Shown in pieces: positions 22,270 through 33,158 of a stretch of 64,000 nucleotides of DNA. Origin of the DNA: Aurelia coerulea (taxonomy: Eukaryota; Cnidaria; Scyphozoa; Semaeostomeae; Ulmaridae); NCBI GenBank assembly GCA_039566865.1, contig CM076945.1, positions 5,755,501 to 5,819,500 on the forward strand, read 5' to 3'. The position numbers and the translations under genes were made by a program. The first letter of the stretch is position 1. Every line of letters begins with the position of its first letter. The notes below the pieces were generated by a model. It was given only the letters and a program-made list of their open reading frames with translations, did no database searches and was not told the origin of the DNA.

Positions 22270-23436
22270 CCAGGGGCGTCGTGGGGCCTGTATATTAGGG
22301 GGGGCCAAGGTCACGAAATTTCCGAAAAAATTAATTTTTTAACTTCGCCTTTTTCTCCGTTTGCGAGACGCTTGCAGTGGCTACCGAAAAATTCTTGGGT
22401 TTGTTGCTGTTATCAGCGGCGTGGCCAGGGTAAATTAAGTGGGGGGGAATCTAAATGAGGGGGTCTGGGGGCGAAGCCCCCAGGAAATTTTTTTGGCGCC
22501 ACGCCCTTTACTTTGGCCTAGAATGCATCTCCCAATATCATGCTTGCCATTAGCTACAAGAGAACTTTGATAGTTTCGTGAACAGTTATCCTATGAATCA
22601 GAGCAAGAGTAAAATTTTTGAAGAAAGATCCTTTACTTTGGCTTAGAATGCATCTCCCAATATCATTATTGCCAGTGCTAAAATGGAAGATTTAACATTT
22701 CTCCGAAAATTCTTACCCAACCTATACCCAGCTATTTTCTCCTCGGTTTTAGAGGATCTCGATGATCATCTTTCGCAAAAAGTGGGGGGGGGGGCAATTG
22801 CCCCCATACCCCCCCCCCCCCCGTGGCCACGCCACAGGCTGTTATGTTAGGAATAAATCCATATGAACCGCGACGAAGAGGCCAATCCTACTGGGATGAA
22901 ACCCAAAGGTTAGGACCGTCGGAACGAAATTGATATTCGGGTTTGCTGAACTCAAATGCGAGCGAAGCGAGCAAAAATGGGGTCCAGGGGCTCGCCCCGG
23001 GGCAAATTTTTTACGACGACACTGATACATCATTAGAAAGTGCCCCTTTTTGCAAAGAAGTGGCCGCTGAAAGGAGCAGCAGAACTTGACTGACGGAAGG
23101 CTCCTTGGAAATTTTCAATCTTCCGAAGCGATAGATGAGCTCTTTCTAAAATGTCTTCATACAAAGCTTACAAAATGTCTTGTTTTGAATTTTTAAGGCT
23201 CTGCTACCCTATGATAAGTGATACGCATTGTATGTAACTCTGCTTTGCTAAAACCAGAACAGACGAGAACAGATATGTGGAAAATTTCTACCGGAATGCA
23301 ACGAAAAGGGCACGTGTTTCAGAACCCAAAGTCAGTTGTTTTCCGACGAAAACGTTAAAATTTCCGAAAAATCTAACGATTTGAATTTTAGGGTGGGCCA
23401 TGGCCCCCCCTGCCCCCCCGGCCACGACGCCCCTGG
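22270..23436. mobile_element. DNA transposon with CCAGGGGCGTCGTGG ends, second nesting level
   Basis: CCAGGGGCGTCGTGG and CCACGACGCCCCTGG ends are flanked by the perfect 9-bp repeat GCTTGCCGC (22261-22269, 23437-23445). Nine bases suggest a Mutator-type element; an 8-bp hAT duplication with one chance match is possible. It is itself interrupted by the MITE at 22414. Confidence 0.75.
22414..22837. mobile_element. hAT-type MITE, innermost nesting level
   Basis: CAGCGGCGTGGCCAGGG and CGTGGCCACGCCACAG ends with the perfect 8-bp duplication GCTGTTAT (22406-22413, 22838-22845). It is the same family as the MITE in the window-start array, but shorter, with two internal subrepeats instead of three. 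Confidence 0.85.
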
Positions 23437-24205
23437 GCTTGCCGCATCTAGGGGTGCTCAGATTTGGCGGGAGCACCCATGCGATTTGAAAATCCAGAAA
23501 CATCAAAGAAACCGAGCTGTTCGGGGGGGATTTCAGTGAATGAAATCAAAGTCGATGATGCTACGATATCATATCAAGGGGGGATAAAACTAACCAGGGG
23601 GAGCTTCATTACATCATAGTCATAAGAATTACAGAATGCAGTTGAAGGGGAGGGGGGGATGAATTATCATACTTTCCAAGTTTATCCTTCCAAAATATGG
23701 CGGGGCAGTTTGCTGCTCGCCAATGGCCTAAGCTATGTGTGTTGCAAGCGTTCAGTTCCTTTTCTAAACAACTTAAATGTGTAATGCATTTGGAAGAAGA
23801 CAGTAATTCGAATGGGGATCTAAGATGATAAAGCACAATAAGAAGGACATGTGATAATCAAAGATTTCTGAAATGGATTTTACTGCAACTACAAATTTTG
23901 GGCTGGAAGGGGTGAACAAGAGGAGATCCAAAGAGAAGGAAGATCGGGTGTTACGGTAAGATGATATGAAATATGGTTTGTGCTTCACTTTTGGGTTATT
24001 GGGGGTTTTCGCTATAGTTTCAGATGCTAATGATCCTAGAAATATTGAGGATCACACCCGGGGTCACAGCGACAGCAAGATCCTACATAAAACTAACAAT
24101 ATTCCAAAAACAAATACTTCGTGACTGTTAAACATAGATCGAATACTACCTTCAGAATACAACAGCAACAAATCGAATTAACAATAACACTTATTTTCGG
24201 CCTAC

Positions 24206-24328
24206 CTGTACATGTTACTCCATTCCCACTATACCCAGTGTCACAAGCGCAAGTAAATGACCCATTTGTATTTGTACATGTCGCATTGTTGTGACAATTA
24301 TGAGTACCAAGAGTACACTCGTTGTTAT
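24206..24328 (-). CDS. cbEGF exon (TNTNGSF type)
   Basis: 123 bp, phase 1-1: [42 protein letters not shown]. It lies 299 bp from the exon at 24505, one standard exon-plus-intron unit. Confidence 0.9.
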
Positions 24329-24504
24329 CTGAAAAATGACGAGACAAAAAGTAAAATTTCAAGCTTCATGTAATCGGTATATGAAGACTCCAATAGAAAA
24401 CCAAAAACATTCCCAAATAGTTCAAAGATGTAAAATGGAAAATATCGCATCAATACAGAGTATCAAAAAATAGAAATCAACGACCACACTTATTTTGTGC
24501 CTAC

Positions 24505-24627
24505 CTGTACATGTCACTCCGTTTCCACTATACCCAGTGTCACAAGCGCAAGTAAATGATCCATCCGTATTAGAACATGTAGCATTGTTATGACAATTAT
24601 GAGTACCAAGAATACACTCATCGTTAT
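24505..24627 (-). CDS. cbEGF exon ([14 protein letters not shown] type)
   Basis: 123 bp, phase 1-1: [42 protein letters not shown]. Very close to the exons at 25895 and 26766, so a recent duplicate. Confidence 0.9.
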
Positions 24628-24732
24628 CTGAAAATGAGAAAAAAGTAACCAAATTTCAAACTACATTGAGTCAGTATAAGAAGATATCTTCACAAAACCA
24701 ACAGTATTCCAAAAATAGTCCAAAAATATTAA

Positions 24733-24767
24733 ACAATTATGAGTACCAAGAGTACACTCGTTGTTAT
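24733..24767 (-). pseudogene. EGF exon fragment, first 35 bp only
   Basis: It retains the acceptor TTTTTCAG and the start [12 protein letters not shown], then jumps into intron-type sequence. The other two thirds of the domain and the donor are deleted. If recognised by the spliceosome it would not yield a complete domain. Confidence 0.8.
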
Positions 24768-24815
24768 CTGAAAAATGAGAGCACAAATAATCAAATTTCA
24801 AAACTTCATATACTA

Positions 24816-25462
24816 CCGTGTGAGTCAATAAAAAGAATCCCCATTTCAAAGGTCATGGCTCTCTGGATATAAAGACGATGATATCGGCAATATATAGTGT
24901 AATGGTAGACATGTTCAAATCCATTCTAAAATTTACCTGATTAAAATCGGTCACTCGGTTCTAAAATTATGAGGTATTTTCCCGAATAAGCCTCTTCAAG
25001 AAACAAGAAACCTTCAAAACGTGACAAAATCATGAACAAATTTCCCTAACATTTCTGCCTTACACGGGTCTTTACGGCAATGACTTATGCGCGCTTTAGC
25101 ACGTGCTATTCTTTTGGGAGGATGAACAAGTCTTCCCCCTGGTATCAATAGACTATTGAGAGGAATTCCATTCTCCGAAGAGGACAAAATACATGAATAC
25201 ATGTGAGTGCCATCACTTTTAGGAAGGAAAACCAAGGCAAATGTCCTCATTGTTTTCACTCGTTTTTGCAGGTTTCTGGAAGAGGTTTCCTTCAGAAAAT
25301 CTGTCATATCCATGCGAAGGAATGACTGAAAGCCGGATAAATTACTGAACCTAATTGAACATACTGGCAATAAAACAAGACAGTTAATTTTGAATATTAT
25401 TGCTTTGACATTCAGGGAGCAGTGGCCTTTCAAACGGGGATTCTTTATTTTGACTAACCCGG
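24816..25462. mobile_element. TA-flanked element with a conserved minus-strand frame, copy 1
   Basis: CCGTGTGAGTCAATAAAAAG and its imperfect reverse complement near 25443-25462 are flanked by TA. The insertion lies between intron sequence ending CTTCATATAC and GGATAACAAGATCCC. A minus-strand frame (25014-25433, 139 codons) contains YSCILSSSENGIPLNSLL and GGRLVHPPKRIARAK. The related copy at 32086 keeps the same reading (YSCILSSSHNRIPLNELF, RGRFVHPLKRMAHAK), which suggests it once coded. Product unknown. Confidence 0.6.
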
Positions 25463-25590
25463 TAGGATAACAAGATCCCTACACCAAACCAATAATATTT
25501 AAAAAAAACGATTACTTCAAAAATATTAAACTTAGATCGAATAATACAACAACAACACTTAATCAACAACAGCACTTATTTTCTACCTAC

Positions 25591-25713
25591 CTGTACATGT
25601 CACTCCATTTCCACTATATCCAGTGTCACAAGCGCAAGTAAATGATCCATCCGTATTACTACATGTCGCATTGTTATGACAATTATGAGTACCAAGAGCA
25701 CACTCATCGTTAT
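25591..25713 (-). CDS. cbEGF exon ([14 protein letters not shown] type)
   Basis: 123 bp, phase 1-1: [42 protein letters not shown]. Complete; 304 bp from the next exon. Confidence 0.9.
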
Positions 25714-25894
25714 CTAAAAATGAGAAAAAAATTAGCAACTCTGAAAACTTCATATACTGGGATAACAAGATCCCTAGACAAAAACAATAATATTCCAAAA
25801 ACAATTACTTCAAAACTATTAAGCTTAGATCGAATGATATCTCCAAAATACAACAACAAATTTTGATTAACAACAACACTTATTTTCCGCCTAC

Positions 25895-26017
25895 CTGTAC
25901 ATGTCACTCCGTTTCCACTATATCCAGTGTCACAAGCGCAAGTAAATGATCCATCCGTATTAGAACATGTTGCATTGTTATCACAATTATGAGTACCAAG
26001 AATACACTCATCGTTAT
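25895..26017 (-). CDS. cbEGF exon ([14 protein letters not shown] type)
   Basis: 123 bp, phase 1-1: [42 protein letters not shown]. Acceptor CATTTTCAG, donor GTAGGCGG. The neighbouring intron upstream holds two MITEs. Confidence 0.9.
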
Positions 26018-26088
26018 CTGAAAATGAGAACACAACTTGTCAAATCCCAAAAACTTCATACTAGGATAACAAGATCCCTAGACGAAAC

Positions 26089-26470
26089 CAAGGGCGCCTA
26101 CCTTGTAGGAAGTGTGTTTATTCCCAGTACTGTAGAGTAATGGGTGTCCTGTGACCCAGTACAGAGAGTGTCCTAAAGCCGTACCCAGAAGTACACAGAG
26201 TCAGTCCTCTCAAGGTCAAGATGACGTATGAATAACTTTGTGGTTTCAAATTCCGGTGTTATGAAACAAGATATCAACTGTTATACGATCTGGCCACAGG
26301 GAATCAGACAGCGTGATTTTTGATTGGTCAACTCTAACAGACGTTAGAATTTGAAAATCCCAGTAACAAGAAAAGTTTATTATGATATACAAAGATTAAC
26401 AGGACTGGGTCATAGGACACCGCGTAAAGTACCGTGGATCAACACACTTCCTACAAGGTAGGCGCCCTTG
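26089..26470. mobile_element. DNA MITE with CAAGGGCGCCTACCTTG ends
   Basis: CAAGGGCGCCTACCTTGTAG and its reverse complement enclose 382 bp. The flanks are ACGAAAC (7 bp) or GACGAAAC (8 bp) depending on where the end is set. The intron sequence after the right flank continues as in sister introns. Confidence 0.75.
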
Positions 26471-26572
26471 ACGAAACCAATCATATTCCAAAAACAATGT
26501 GCTCAAAACTATTAAACATAGATCGAATAATATCTCCAAAATGCAACAACAAAGTTTAATTAACACCAACAC

Positions 26573-26742
26573 CAGAGACGTAGGAACTGGGGGGGCACTG
26601 GGGGCACGTGCCCCCCCCCAAGATTTTGCAATAAACAAAGAAGTGCCCTTTTTATTTTCAGGAAGTGCCCTTTCAGGGTAATGAAAGAGGTGCCCTTGAA
26701 GTGTCGTGCCCCTCCAAGTTTGAGATGCTTCCTACGTCCCTG
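26573..26742. mobile_element. hAT-type MITE, 170 bp
   Basis: CAGAGACGTAGGAA and TTCCTACGTCCCTG ends with the perfect 8-bp duplication ACCAACAC (26565-26572, 26743-26750). It lies 23 bp from the exon at 26766 on the donor side, very close to the splice site, yet the donor GTAGGCGG is intact. Confidence 0.85.
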
Positions 26743-26765
26743 ACCAACACTTATTTTCCGCCTAC

Positions 26766-26888
26766 CTGTACATGTCACACCGTTTCCACTATATCCAGTG
26801 TCACAAGCGCAAGTAAATGATCCATCCGTATTACTACATGTAGCATTGTTATGACAATTATGAGTACCAAGAGTACACTCGTCGTTAT
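26766..26888 (-). CDS. cbEGF exon ([14 protein letters not shown] type)
   Basis: 123 bp, phase 1-1: [42 protein letters not shown]. Complete. A 170-bp MITE sits immediately past its donor. Confidence 0.9.
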
Positions 26889-27063
26889 CTGAAAATGAGA
26901 AAAAAGTGATCAAATCTCTAAACTTCATTGAGTCAGTATAAGAAGATATCTACACAAAACCAACAGTATTCCAAAAATAGTCCAAAAATATTAAACATGG
27001 ATTACATCTCATGAATCCAACGACAAAACAAGAAATTAACAACAACAATTATTTTCTGCCTTC

Positions 27064-27388
27064 CTGTACATGTCACTCCGTTTCCACTATATCCAGTGAA
27101 GGTGAAGTGAAGGTGAAGTTGCGGTCTTTAGCGCCAAGCGTTGGGATCGCAGAAGTGGAATAGGCCTAATCGAGTCTAAGACCCCTTGTCATAACGCTCA
27201 AGTAGTAGAGCTCTACCGGGTATCGAGCCGTGTCCGCCTGTCTTTTCTGGCAGCAAAGTTAGTGGATTATACCATTCCGCCACAACTCCTTCTGTGTCAC
27301 AAGTGCAAGCAAATACTCCAACAGTACTAGTATATGTCGCATTAGCATGACAGTTATGACTACCGAGAATACAATCATTGACAGCCAC
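27064..27388 (-). pseudogene. EGF exon split by a SINE and with dead splice sites
   Basis: The first part reads NDCILGSHNCHANATY, with Tyr in place of cysteine 3, and continues to CTCDTE. There the 195-bp SINE at 27099-27293 interrupts the codons. The remainder (SGNGVTCTG equivalent) follows. The donor is GA instead of GT and the acceptor is not AG at the expected place. Without the SINE the exon would have standard length. Confidence 0.85.
27099..27293 (-). mobile_element. tRNA-derived SINE, copy 2, inside an EGF exon
   Basis: On the minus strand it starts GAAGGAGTTGTGGCGGAATG (A-box region), has GGCTCGATACCCGG as B box, and ends in a tail of CTTCACCTTCACTTC repeats. The body matches 16758-16930. 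GTG occurs at both borders; a longer duplication has decayed or never existed. Confidence 0.7.
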
Positions 27389-27594
27389 AAAATAGATGAA
27401 TTAGGATGACAATTATGACGATAGAAAATTGCAGAAAATTGCTATATGCAAATTTTATAACCTCTAAAGCTAACTTATTACAATTATTCTTAAACATTAT
27501 TCTTTTTGCAGAAAGGGTATACAATTTTGTACAATGTAGTTGATCTGATTGAAAATCTCCAAAGCAGGAAAAGAAATGCATGATTCAGCATGCG

Positions 27595-27740
27595 TAGTTA
27601 GACACTGCTGGTGTGTTTCTATGGAGGAGCGCTGGATACTATGTATCTGCGGGGGGGGGGGGCAGTACTACAAAAAACTTTCCCCGCAGATACAAAGTAT
27701 CCACGCTCCTCCATAGAAGCACACCAGCAGTGTCTAACTA
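27595..27740. repeat. Hairpin MITE with a 13-G run at the loop
   Basis: TAGTTAGACACTGCTGGTGT and its reverse complement form arms of about 65 bp that include GAGGAGCG and GTATCTGCGGGG. The loop contains a long G run and ACTACAAAAAAC. The target duplication is not clear. Confidence 0.7.
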
Positions 27741-28130
27741 CCCATGGATTCAGGGAAAACGTGGGCGTTGAACAAGCCATATTTTGATAAAAAACAACTA
27801 AGACTATTCTTTTGAAAGTTTATAGTTCATAAGATAGAAAAGATTACTTGGTGATACATTTTTGTTGAAATTGGTAACTTGTTTTGGTCATTAAGTGCGA
27901 CTTTGTGATTAAGTGATATTTGAAAAAGTATCCTGTTTTCAAGAACTAAATGCATGGGTTGTAAGATCCCACAGCTGTGCATGAATAAGCAACATGACTG
28001 TGGTGTTTAGCTACCCATGCTAAATGTAAGCTCTATGGGGTAACGAAATCTATCAACAAAATCACAGAAGTTTTGGGGGGGGGCGCTTGTCAGTGACCCT
28101 AACCAAAAAGCAATTCTGAACAATTCTTAC

Positions 28131-28250
28131 CTGAACAATTCTTGCCATTTCCACTAAATCCTGAATTGCATTGACAACCATAAGTACCATTGACATTTAC
28201 ACATGTTCCATTGGAATGACAAGCACCAATCAAGGCACAAATTGTATCAT
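28131..28250 (-). CDS. EGF exon, type A (module copy 2)
   Basis: 120 bp, phase 1-1, nearly identical to the exon at 15626 (DTICALIGACHSNGTC, VNVNGTYGCQC, NSGFSGNGKNCSG). It lies 1976 bp from its type B partner at 30107; the first pair is 2055 bp apart. Confidence 0.8.
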
Positions 28251-28523
28251 CTGGAAGAGAATGTGTAGATTGGCAGCTAAATCAGATTTGGGTGATTTGT
28301 CAGAATGCGAGCAATTACGCCAGTAAATGTGATCAAACGCAAGGCTACTTTTGTTTTTCGTTTTGTCCTAAACTTATGACTTCGATTCCCTTGTTTTCCT
28401 GCGTTCTTTGATTTGTTTATGTCAATTTCGTTCAATTGAGACTAAAGACATCACTATGAAATTGAAGTCCATTGATTGCATGGCTTGAACAAAACTGCAG
28501 GTAATTTGCCATTATTGGTTTAA

Positions 28524-28838
28524 AGGGGCTCCGTCGTCAAAATGTAAACAAAACGATGATTTTTGCAGTTTTTTGAAAGGTGATATCACACAGGATTTTC
28601 GTATTTTTTTCAAAATGAAAGTTGCTGTTTAGGCATTAATCCTTGTACTTCACTAAGGAACAAACCAAACATTCATATCTTCTACGATTGCTCGGATATA
28701 AGTGGATTTTTAACGGTCACTTTTTTGTGGCTTTGGTGAAGCCACCAAACAAACTGCAGAGAACAATGGATGAACAATGGATAATCCCCGACACGTGCGA
28801 GTTTACGGATTTGTTTACTGTTTGACGACGGAGCCCCT
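28524..28838. mobile_element. TTAA-type (piggyBac-like) MITE, family A, copy 2
   Basis: AGGGGCTCCGTCG ends flanked by TTAA (28520-28523, 28839-28842). Very close to 11539-11852. Confidence 0.8.
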
Positions 28839-29401
28839 TTAATGGAGATATTTGATATCTTGATTATTTTCGGAACAACACTGTTTTGTGTCAAATCCAA
28901 TGTTCAGGTTGCGACGTCATCAAATTGTTAAATTATCAACTAGAAGAGCTACCGATTTTTGCTTTGCACCTCAATGAACGATGGTTTTCTTGAAGATTGT
29001 ATCACTATTTCTTTATCAATTTGGGACTTGCGATGATTACATTTTTTCAAAACTTTTCATGAACTTTTTCAATGAAAACAATATGCCTTTAATTCCGAAA
29101 AGAAGTCAGGTCCCAAGAAATACTTTCAATTTCAAAACGAATCACAAGATCAGCTTTCACTTGGAAAATATTTTGGTCTCCGATCTACTTGGCAAAAAGA
29201 GAATTTAAAAATCGGAAATATGCAGCCAAATTTGATGATTTTCAAACAGGAGTACTTTTTGGGACACCCGGTGTCAAAATTTTCTAATGAGCAATGATAG
29301 CAAATTACTTAAAGTCCTTTTAGAGCAAGTAACGAAAAGGGCAGATGCAATGACCGTCCGCGAAATCATTTTTTAAGATTCGATGTCGATGCTGCCGTTA
29401 A

Positions 29402-29862
29402 AAGACAAGTCCGGGGTTGGTATGATTGATGATAAAATACAAGATAATACTGCTATGAATGATGTATGATACTTTTTTCCACTATTTTTCGCCTTCTCCT
29501 TGTGACATTACGTATTCAAACAAGCAATTTGAGCGAAGTGACGTCATATCGCACAAACGAAAACGAGGCTGTGTGATTGTTTTTTCGCCTCTTTAACGTT
29601 GCAAGCCTCTTTAGCGTGTTCTTGAGCCATTTTCAATGCATGAATACACGATAAAGAGGCTTGCAACGATAAAGAGGCGAAAAAACAATCACATTGCCTC
29701 GTTTTCGTGTGTGCGATAGACGTCACTTTGCTCAAATTGTTTATTTGAATACGTAATTTCACAAGGAGAAGGCGCAAAATAGTGGAAAAACGTGTCATAC
29801 ATCATTCATAGCAGTATTATCTTGTATTTTATCATCAATCATACGAACCCCGGACTTGTCCG
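29402..29862. mobile_element. TTAA-type MITE, family B, complete copy
   Basis: AAGACAAGTCCGGGGTT and AACCCCGGACTTGTCC ends flanked by TTAA (29398-29401, 29863-29866). Inner inverted repeats contain GACGTCAT, CCTCGTTTTCG and CCTCTTTA. It serves as the reference for the truncated copies at 6093 and 7705. Confidence 0.8.
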
Positions 29863-30106
29863 TTAATATGCTATGGTTGATGACTTGTGATTTTGTTGCG
29901 ATTGTTTTGATGACCATCTCATCTTTTCTCGTAACCGATTATTTCTCTGTAAGTGACAATGACAAAAAGCGGATTTTTGCATGATAGGTTTATCTTATGC
30001 TAATGTCTCATAAATCTTGTCAAAATGCTGAATTCAGAAAATTTCTCAGGAAAGTTTTGATCTTGGGGAATATCTTCATGGCCTACCCGTTATTTAATCA
30101 ACATAC

Positions 30107-30232
30107 TTGCACAGTTTGTAACTCCATCTCCAGTGAATCCAGGATTACAAGTACAGAAGTACGAGCCAATTGTGTTCGTGCATGTTGCATCAGAATAACA
30201 ATTGCCATTGTTAACCAGACACTCATTTATAT
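30107..30232 (-). CDS. cbEGF exon, type B (module copy 2)
   Basis: 126 bp, phase 1-1: [43 protein letters not shown]. It is the paralogue of 17681, with several amino-acid changes but all cysteines and the calcium entry kept. Confidence 0.85.
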
Positions 30233-30888
30233 CTGTTAGAAAAGTTTATAACAGTGTTATATTCATCGAAATATATCGGATAAATGACAAACGCTGCCAT
30301 CGCAGAGGCACTGGCCAATAGTTACTCAGATTATCCAAAATTTATCAAATTATATGCTCCAGTCCCCTGGGAATAAAAAATCGATCATCTAGTTTGGTAC
30401 ATCATTTGCATTGTTATGGAATTCTGATGCAAAAACTGAGGCATAGGTACCAATCTAAAGGAGCACCCTCTCCTTGGCTGACAAGGGTCATTTTTCGCAG
30501 ATGTTTCTTAGCTATACATGGATCGGATTTATGGACTTTCAAAATTTTGGACCTCCAATAATAAATTCTAACAATAAATCTTAATTCTTATTTATGATGC
30601 AAAAAAGATGCAGGAGGACATCCATCGATCTCAAGTGTACCTATTTCCACATATCTTTTTTTACTTGGCTTTATTTCCCACATCACTAATAGGCCTAAGT
30701 GGGTCACTTGCCAAATATTAGCAGAGATGCAATCGCCACCACTCCAACTAATCAAGACAGAGTCAATCTTCGCATTGGAAAAATACTTCTCCATCATTAC
30801 AAAAAAATAGCAAAGATCTTTTAAAAATTGGCAGTTGTCAGATTCTCTTTCAAAAATATTTGATATTGGTATTATTGGAGAATGAAGG
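30233..30888 (-). other. Intron, no feature recognised
   Basis: AT-rich DNA between exon 30107 and the MITE at 30897. Nothing assignable. Confidence 0.45.
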
Positions 30889-30896
30889 AAGAAAGG

Positions 30897-31279
30897 CCCG
30901 GGGGGGGGGGGGGGGGTACTTGACTAGGGAAGTGACGGGGGTGTGCGGAAAACCTCTCAACACCCTGCACCCTGTCACATAAAAAATAGGCCAAAAGTAC
31001 ACCCTGTCGCATAAAAATGTTGCATCTCAAATATAGCGTAGAACGCAATTTTTGCTTGTGATACCCTGTCGCATAAAAATTTGCATCTCAAATATAGTGT
31101 AAAACGCAATGTTTGCTTGTGATACCCTGTCGCATAAATTTTTTACCTATTATAATACCCTGTCGCATAATTTTCGTAAGAAAAGGACACCCTGCCGCAT
31201 AATTTTTACCGTAAAAGGACACCCTGTTGAGCGGCACATCCCGTCAGGTCAAGTATGGGAGTACCCCCCCCCCTCCGGG
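30897..31279. mobile_element. hAT-type MITE with CCCGGG ends and CCCTGTCGCATAA subrepeats
   Basis: CCCGGGGGGGGG and CCCCCTCCGGG ends, flanked by AAGAAAGG and AATAAAGG (7 of 8 match). The core is at least six diverged subrepeats of about 20-60 bp built on CCCTGTCGCATAA. Structurally like 10794 and 61648 but with a different subrepeat. Confidence 0.7.
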
Positions 31280-31516
31280 AATAAAGGAACCCTTCATTTT
31301 TAAGCAACCATTAATTTTGACTCCCTCGTGCCATCAGTCAGTAGCTACTTGTCAGACTGAATCAACCAAGGTCTCACGCCTTTGAAAGTTGAGTTTATCC
31401 TATGCAACTATTTTAAAAGCGGGCCAATGAAAGTTATGGATCATCTACAGTAGCCGCCACAAAACAGGGTACAACAATACAACAACAATACAATACAAAT
31501 ACAACAATCTTAGGTG

Positions 31517-32086
31517 GGTACTACCTAGACTTATGACGATGAGTCTCTTGTTTCCCTGTGCTCTTTGACTTCTTGATGGCGCTTCAGTCAACAGAGACTC
31601 ATAATATTACTCTGAAAAAGTTGACCCTATTAGGCCTAATATGCTGGGATTCCTAGCATACCAATCAGATTGCGAGATTTGGCGAAGAACAATAAGTTTC
31701 GAACCTTCAATTCGATTGACGCAGCTTACTAAATTTGAAGGAAGTTGCTGCAGCAGGTACTTGAAGATTTCTCGGTTATGTTTTGGTCTTAAAAACGTGG
31801 ACATTGCAGCCTTAAAAGACTTATTTTGCACTCACCAGGTAAAGTGAACTTTCTCCTTCAGATGAATACCAAGTTTTGTTGATTAAATGTCTGCTTACCG
31901 TGGTTTCTATCGCATTTCCTTTCTGAGGAGTGACTGTTGAACAGAGCCGAAGCAGTCGTTCGATCCAGATTCGATCAATCGAATGCAGAAGTTAGGGTCA
32001 GGTTTTTAACTGTTTCATTATGAGTCCCTGTGAGCAAGGTACCGCAGGGATACAAGGGACTCATCGTCATAAGTCTAGGTACTACC
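31517..32086. mobile_element. Element with 40-bp inverted ends
   Basis: GGTACTACCTAGACTTATGA at the left and its near reverse complement at the right extend over about 40 bp, including GACGATGAGTC and CTTGT.TCCCTG. A diverged copy of the left interior occurs near 28370-28455. The target duplication is uncertain because the right end abuts the element at 32086. Confidence 0.6.
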
Positions 32087-32640
32087 GGGTGATTCAGAAA
32101 CCACCGCTGTTTAAAGGCTACTGCTCCCTAAATATATAAGCAATCATATTGTACGGTATCTGACTGAATAGCCAACATGTTCAATTATTTTTAGAACCTT
32201 TCCTGGCTGAAATCGGTCACTCCAGTGAGAGTTTTTAAGGGATTTTCTCGAGAAATTTCCCTCGAGAAACCTTTCAAAATGTGCTCAAATCACGACAAAA
32301 TTTCCCTAACTTTTTACCTTACGGCTATGACTTGAACAACCTTTAGCATGTGCCATCCTCTTTAAAGGATGAACAAATCTTCCTCTGCGTATGAATAACT
32401 CATTGAGGGGAATTCTATTATGTGAAGAGGACAAAATACATGAATACTTGTAAGTGTCATTATTGTTAGGAAGGAAGACGAAGACATCTTTGCTAGTTGT
32501 TTTCACTCATTTTTGAAGGATTTTTCAAATGGGTTTCTGCAGAAATTCTCCCTTAAATCTACGCGAAAGAACACTAAAGCCAGGAAAATTACTAATTTAA
32601 TTGAGCATATCGGCAATGAAACAAGAAAGCTTTCAATGTC
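32086..32640. mobile_element. Relative of the 24816 element, right end lost
   Basis: It begins TACCGGGTGATTCAG and then follows the 24816-25462 element at lower identity (CACGACAAAATTTCCCTAAC, AGAGGACAAAATACATGAAT). The minus-strand frame 32306-32506 conserves YSCILSSS, IPLNELF and HPLKRMAHAK. No terminal inverted partner was found on the right. Confidence 0.55.
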
Positions 32641-32816
32641 GGGGTTTTTTCCTCACCTGACATCCTACGCGATCAAAACAGCCAACCAACAGAAGGAATG
32701 CGGGTTCCAAAACATAGTAAAAATGAGCGAGAAGAAGTAATAACATGCAACTCCAAACAATTTTATTTTGAAAAGTGGAGCCAAATTTCAATAATAATCG
32801 ACAATTGACAATCAAC

Positions 32817-32939
32817 CTGTGCAGTTAACTCCGCTTCCACTGAAACCAGCATCACAAGTGCAAATAAAGGATCCGTTCGTATTAATACATGTTGCATTGT
32901 CATGACAATTATGAGTACCAAGAGTACACTCGTTGTTAT
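32817..32939 (-). CDS. cbEGF exon ([11 protein letters not shown] type)
   Basis: 123 bp, phase 1-1: [42 protein letters not shown]. Complete; donor GTTGATTG differs from the usual GTAGGC. Confidence 0.85.
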
Positions 32940-33158
32940 CTGAAAAATAAGTACACAAATAATTAAATTTAAAAGTTCATCTGTTTCAAAATAAAAAGAA
33001 TTCTTGGCAAAAGGGGGGGGGGGGGGAACTTTTCCAACACAGCAATACCAGGTGAGTGAAAGAAAGTTGGCGGGTTGTGGAATAAAACGTATGTGGCCAA
33101 CTCAACTGTTGATTTATCTGTAAACAGCTATCTAAGATGTGAAAATTATGTTTATTAA

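Larger units (their letters stand above)
22077..24075. mobile_element. Two-kilobase insertion in an EGF intron, outermost of three nested elements
   Basis: The intron sequence CAAGATCCT occurs at both borders (22068-22076 and 24076-24084), a 9-bp duplication. The flanking sequence then continues exactly as in sister introns (CTACACAAAACTAACAATATTCC). No clear terminal inverted repeat or coding region was seen in its own roughly 820 bp. It hosts the element at 22270-23436. Confidence 0.6.
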
